Assembly (NCBI RefSeq): GCF_032854445.1
Contig: NC_088299.1
Location: forward strand, 9,481,608 to 9,545,607
Source: Liolophura sinensis
Lineage: Eukaryota > Mollusca > Polyplacophora > Chitonida > Chitonidae
Length of the DNA stretch: 64,000 bases
Direction: 5' to 3'
The notes under the pieces are model-generated. The model saw only the letters and a program-made list of their open reading frames with translations. It was not told the DNA's origin and did no database searches. Positions within the stretch are counted from its first letter, which is position 1; each line of letters starts with the position of its first letter. Both the position numbers and the translations under genes were made by a program. Positions 59,690-64,000 of this stretch are shown piece after piece.

Positions 59690-60830
59690 TCCATGGCTTT
59701 ATGTATGCATAACTGTGTGCTACTACCTCTGTGATTTTGTGTACACACACCTTTAAGTCTATCTATTATCTCCATGATTTTATGTGCACATAATTTTGTA
59801 AGTCTCTAACAAACTACCTGGAGCCATGATATTATGTACACATAACTTTGTAAGTCAGGGTGCCAGCATGGCCGTGTGTTCCTCTCGGGCCCTGCCACCA
59901 AAATGTTGGCCGCCATCATATAAGTGAGATATTCTTAAGTACTGTGTAAAACACCAATAAAATAAATCAATAAATAAGTCTGTAACCTGCTCTCACAATG
60001 ACTTTGTGTGTACATAACTTTATAAATATATATCTACTATCACCATGATTTTATGTACACATATTTCTTTTCTTTGTACCTCAATAACTATTATGTACAC
60101 ACACCTTTATACAGGCGTATCAGTCATGTATGGAGGTTTGCGTGTTATCAGAGAGACTCGTGCTCACATGTTAGCCCGATCATTTTGAATTCTATTCACT
60201 GTGATAAAACGAGATTTCACATTACATGAACAGTATCCCTTTATAAGTCTATAACCTACTGTCACCATGATTTTATGTACACATAAATTTGAGCTGACTT
60301 TATGTACACACACCTTTATAAGTCTATAACCTACTGTCACCATGATTTTATGTACACATAAATTTGAGCTTAACTTACCATCTCCATGACTTTATATACA
60401 CACATCTTTATAAGTCTATAACCTACTGTCACCATGATTTTATGTACACATAAATTTGAGCTTAACTTACCATCTCCATGACTTTATATACACACATCTT
60501 TATAAGTCTATAACCTACTGTCACCATGATTTTATGTACACATGAATTTGAGCTTAACTTACCATCTCCATGACTTTATGTACACACACCTTTATAAGTC
60601 TATAACCTACTGTCACCATGATTTTATGTACACATGAATTTGAGCTTAACTTACCATCTCCATGACTTTATGTACACACACCTTTATAAGTCTATAACCT
60701 ACTATCACCATGATTTTATGTACACATGAATTTGAGCTTAACTTACCATCTCCATGTCTTTATGTACACACAACTTTATAAGTCTATAACCTACCATCTC
60801 CATGGTTTTATGTACTCATAACTTTATAAG
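59690..60830. repeat. 92-bp higher-order tandem repeat of two 46-bp subunits
   Basis: The best part (about 60240-60790) has exact 92-bp spacing: TTTATAAGTC starts at 60407 and 60499. Each unit holds two related halves, one with CACCATGATTTTATGTACAC and one with CTCCATGACTTTATRTACAC, each followed by a variable ATAA or ACAC end. The left part is degenerate single-subunit sequence, interrupted by a SINE fragment at 59868-59975 and by unrelated DNA at about 60120-60240. Confidence 0.92.
59868..59975 (+). mobile_element. SINE family 2 fragment inside tandem array
   Basis: It holds part of the body (TTCCTCTCGGGCCCTGCCAC, ATGTTGGCCGCCATCATATA) and the tail (AGTACTGTGTAAAACACCAA). TAAGTC occurs on both sides, a possible short target duplication. 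Confidence 0.8.
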
Positions 60831-61309
60831 CTTGACTTTCTCCATTATTTTTCGTTTAAGCTATAGTACATGTGTATTTGGTTGTGGTAAAGATACTGTA
60901 GGTCTGTGGCAATACATGTATGTCAGATTGTTCTTGTGCAACTTTCATATTAAGTTGTGGTAAGGAATTTGGGAATACACATTTCCTTAATGATAACAAC
61001 ATCTTGTTGGTTTTAAACCCACAACTTCCTCCTTTTAATGCTGCCTGCATATTATCCTGATGTGACATGTGTTAGATGTCCTGGTCATAGCTTCCTGCAA
61101 ACATTCCCGCGCAGACCTGTGAACCTTCCCACACAAACCTGCTAATTGTACCACACTGACCTGTAAACAGCTGCTGTGAGAGGGCTCAGCCTTGACTGAC
61201 CACTGATCAGGCCATGCTGACCGCTGATCTCCAGGTCACGTCCTCATCACTTGGTTGACCAGTGTTTAATTACTTAGGATGAATGTATACATGTACATTA
61301 AGAGCCAAC
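60831..61309. other. spacer between two tandem arrays
   Basis: No feature recognised. Confidence 0.45.
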
Positions 61310-62430
61310 TGTGACAAAAATTATGATAATACATACACATAAGGCATAAAGCGATCAGTGATACATGTAGCGGTTTGCTAATACATGTACATACTGTAAG
61401 CCATAAAACCAACAGTGATACATGTAGCGGTTTGCTAACACATGTACATACTGTAAGGCATAAAACGATCAGTGATACATGTAGCTGTTTGCTAAAATGT
61501 ACATACTGTAAGGCATAAAACGATCAGTGATACATGTAGCGGTTTGCTAATACATGTACACACTGTAAGACAAAACGATCAGTGATACATGTAGCAGTTT
61601 GCTAATACTTGTACACACTGTAAGACATAAAACGATCAGTGATACATATAGCGGTTTTTTAAAACATGTATATACTGTCAGACATAAAACGATCAGTGAT
61701 ACATATAGCAGTTTGCTAATACGTGTACATACTGTAAGGCATAAAATGATCAGTGATGCATGTAGCGGTTTGCTAATACATTTGCACACTGTATGGCATA
61801 AAACAATCAGTGATACATGTAGCAGTTTGCTAATACTTGTACATACTGTATGGCATAAAACGATCAGTGATACATGTAGCAGTTTGCTAATACTTGTACA
61901 TACTGTATGGCATAAAACAATCAGTGATACATGTAGCAGTTTACTAATACTTGTACATACTGTATGGCATAAAACGATCAGTGATACATGTAGCAGTTTG
62001 CTAATACATGTACATACTGTAAGGCATAAAATGATTAGTGATACATGTAGCAGTTTGCTAATACATGTACATACTGTAAGGCATAAAACAATCAGTGATA
62101 CATGTAGCAGTTTACTAATACTTGTACATACTGTAAGACATAAAACGATCGGTGATACACATAGCAGTTTACTAAAACATGTACATTCTGTAAGGCATGA
62201 AACGATCAGTGATAAATGTAGCGGTTTGCTAATACGTGTACATACTGTAAGGCATAAAACGATCAGTGATACATGTAGCGGTTTGCTAATACTTGTAGGT
62301 ACTGTAAGACAAAACGATCAGTGATACACGTAGCAGTTTGCTAAAACATGTACATACTGTACGGCATGAAACAATCAGTCATACATGCAGCGGTTTGCTA
62401 AAACATGTACATACTGTAAGGCATGTACTT
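61310..62430. repeat. 57-bp tandem repeat, about 19 copies
   Basis: The unit is GCATAAAACGATCAGTGATA, CATGTAGCGGTTTGCTAATA, CATGTACATACTGTAAG. Some copies are a few bases shorter. Because 57 is 19 codons, the array reads open for 241 codons; this is an artefact of the period and not a gene. Confidence 0.96.
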
Positions 62431-64000
62431 ACAACATTTTATACACCGTCTAAAGGCTTAATAGTTTAATATACCCAGTTTCCAAAAAAAAAAAAAAATT
62501 GTTCACACAGGAAAGATTTTTTTCCTATTTTTTGCAAAGTGATAGATTTGCTAGACTTATTTATTTTATTTTTTTAAATTTATTTAAGGGTTTTTTTTTC
62601 CTGGCCTGTTGTATTTTAGGTTGATAACATTGCACATGATAAGAATGTCGAACATAAAGGTGCAGCTTAACACCTCCTGTTGAAATTGTTCAGGGTACGC
62701 TTCATTAATGTACGTTCAATATCTGCTGTACAAGCCCTGATAGATAGGAAATCAGGAGGAATATGTATATGTGCTAATGATATATACGAAAGACATTTGG
62801 TAACTCAGCGCAATGGATCTGATGAATGTATGAATTTACATACAAGTTCAGTAGTTCATATTATTAGCATATTTTATAATATTAGCATGCTTTATTCACC
62901 TATTTATTTGACCGCTGCACACATCTAAATGCATCGTTATGCAAGTCGTAGATACATGTATACAAATATTTGTTGTCGTGCATCGATTTACAAAGTTAAA
63001 GGCAACCTTGATTGATGTGTGGGATTTGCTTTTCTGAACACTTTGTGAATGGTGAGGAAGCCCTCGTGGTCTTCTATCAGGCTTTGGATGTACAAATACT
63101 GACTGAGAGCTGTCGTGTCTTTTTTTTTTTCATATACTGGTGGTGATTTCCGGAGTCGTTAATGTATTTTACACTATTATACTGTGATAAAACTGATAGT
63201 CCTGACCCCTTGCTTTAGTCACACAGCTATTTCAGCCAGTATGAAAAGATTATGAAAGGCGGGTATAAGTATGAAGGTAAATATTTGCGGGTTATTTGAC
63301 GTGGGCTGGCTTGTATGATAATAGACATAGTCTGGAATACTCAGTCTCTACACAGTACCCCCTGACCTGTAACCCGTGGGGGGTGAAGCATTAAGCGCTG
63401 ATATATCAACCCAACATCAGATAATATTGTTGGAGACATTGCCGACCCCTTTCATAGGGTAGCTCACTTTAATAGGGCAGCAGGCTTTTAGAATGGCCCT
63501 CTAGTGGGCAGGTGTGGGACTAGACAGCAGATGTTTGACATAGATGTCCAAGAATACACCTGTTTCAGACTGAAATCTGTTCCGTGGTACACATGTTGTA
63601 CAGTTATAGCTGTTAACTAGTTAGCTTTGTGAAGGCTTTTATACTTTCATATATTTTGGGGCTGTCATTGTCTCATGGAATACAAGGCTGTAAGCCTGGA
63701 AAAAGTGCCAGGTATGGGACAGACGATTAATTGAAGCAACATGGGAACTTTGGTCAAAGTATACGGCTACCTGCTCAATTTTGTCGAGAGCCGCTGGCTG
63801 CTCAGTGACGAGGAAAGTTGCACAATGCATCATGCATGGATTGAAGAATATGATCATTAGAGAAAGATTGTCTTATTTTACTCCAGTTGCTGCTAATTTG
63901 TATTAACTGTAGCTTATCTCCACCATCAATTTGTCATTATTCTTTTAACACTGTATTCATGATTTATAGAGAGGAGGTTGTGGCAGAAAAGCTAAGACAC
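62431..64000. other. intron to window end, no gene seen
   Basis: A-runs and T-runs lie at about 62486-62499 and 63120-63130. No exon of the RERE-like gene was recognised. Confidence 0.45.

Noticed and set aside
61599-62324. 241-codon ORF as a repeat protein gene
   Set aside because: The period of 57 bp keeps any frame open; there is no start context, splice site or motif, and the opposite strand is open too.

Overview
The window is animal nuclear DNA, most likely from a mollusc or another lophotrochozoan. Short exons with GT-AG introns are spread over tens of kilobases. The non-coding DNA is AT-rich and full of tRNA-derived SINEs whose 3' ends read like molluscan SINE tails (TTGAGTACGRCGTWAAAC, then an ACTC or AAAT repeat). 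There is no bacterial gene organisation, rRNA, CRISPR array or intact tRNA gene. The species is an inference; no marker gene is present.

Two protein-coding genes can be supported, both on the + strand and both partial. Gene 1 (845-7011) is the 3' end of a thioester-containing protein of the alpha-2-macroglobulin/CD109 family. Six exons join in frame (825 bp, 274 aa plus stop). They cover the end of the thioester domain, the macroglobulin-like strand that follows, the receptor-binding domain (VCTR, SGLAVMEIEIP, YDYYEP) and a Cys-rich, hydrophobic C-terminus that looks like a GPI signal. The upstream exons lie outside the window. Gene 2 (coding from 19910, running off the right edge) is the N-terminus of an RERE/atrophin-type nuclear corepressor. 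Its three exons (19901-20255, 24854-24924, 30818-30923) encode an acidic/basic leader and the first part of the BAH domain. The last intron runs from 30924 past 64000. A CpG-rich stretch at about 15955-16460 with a GTAAGT donor is a plausible promoter and 5' non-coding exon.

Layout: 1-7011 TEP/CD109-like 3' exons; 7012-15950 intergenic DNA with SINEs, foldback/MITE-like elements, a long AT microsatellite and a field of short palindromes; 15955-30923 RERE promoter candidate and first exons; 30924-64000 one very long RERE intron. The intron holds SINEs, five main tandem arrays, a TTAA-flanked MITE, and several repeat-poor stretches that could carry regulatory elements.

The most unusual feature is a 59-bp minisatellite (about 3110-4027, roughly 15 copies). 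Its unit is a copy of the splice acceptor plus first exon bases of the adjoining TEP/CD109 exon, so the true exon is preceded by an array of decoy acceptors. Other points of interest are a local excess of perfect TGACGTCA octamers, the palindrome field at 13370-14090, two SINE families with different heads but the same tail, and a 92-bp higher-order repeat made of 46-bp subunits.
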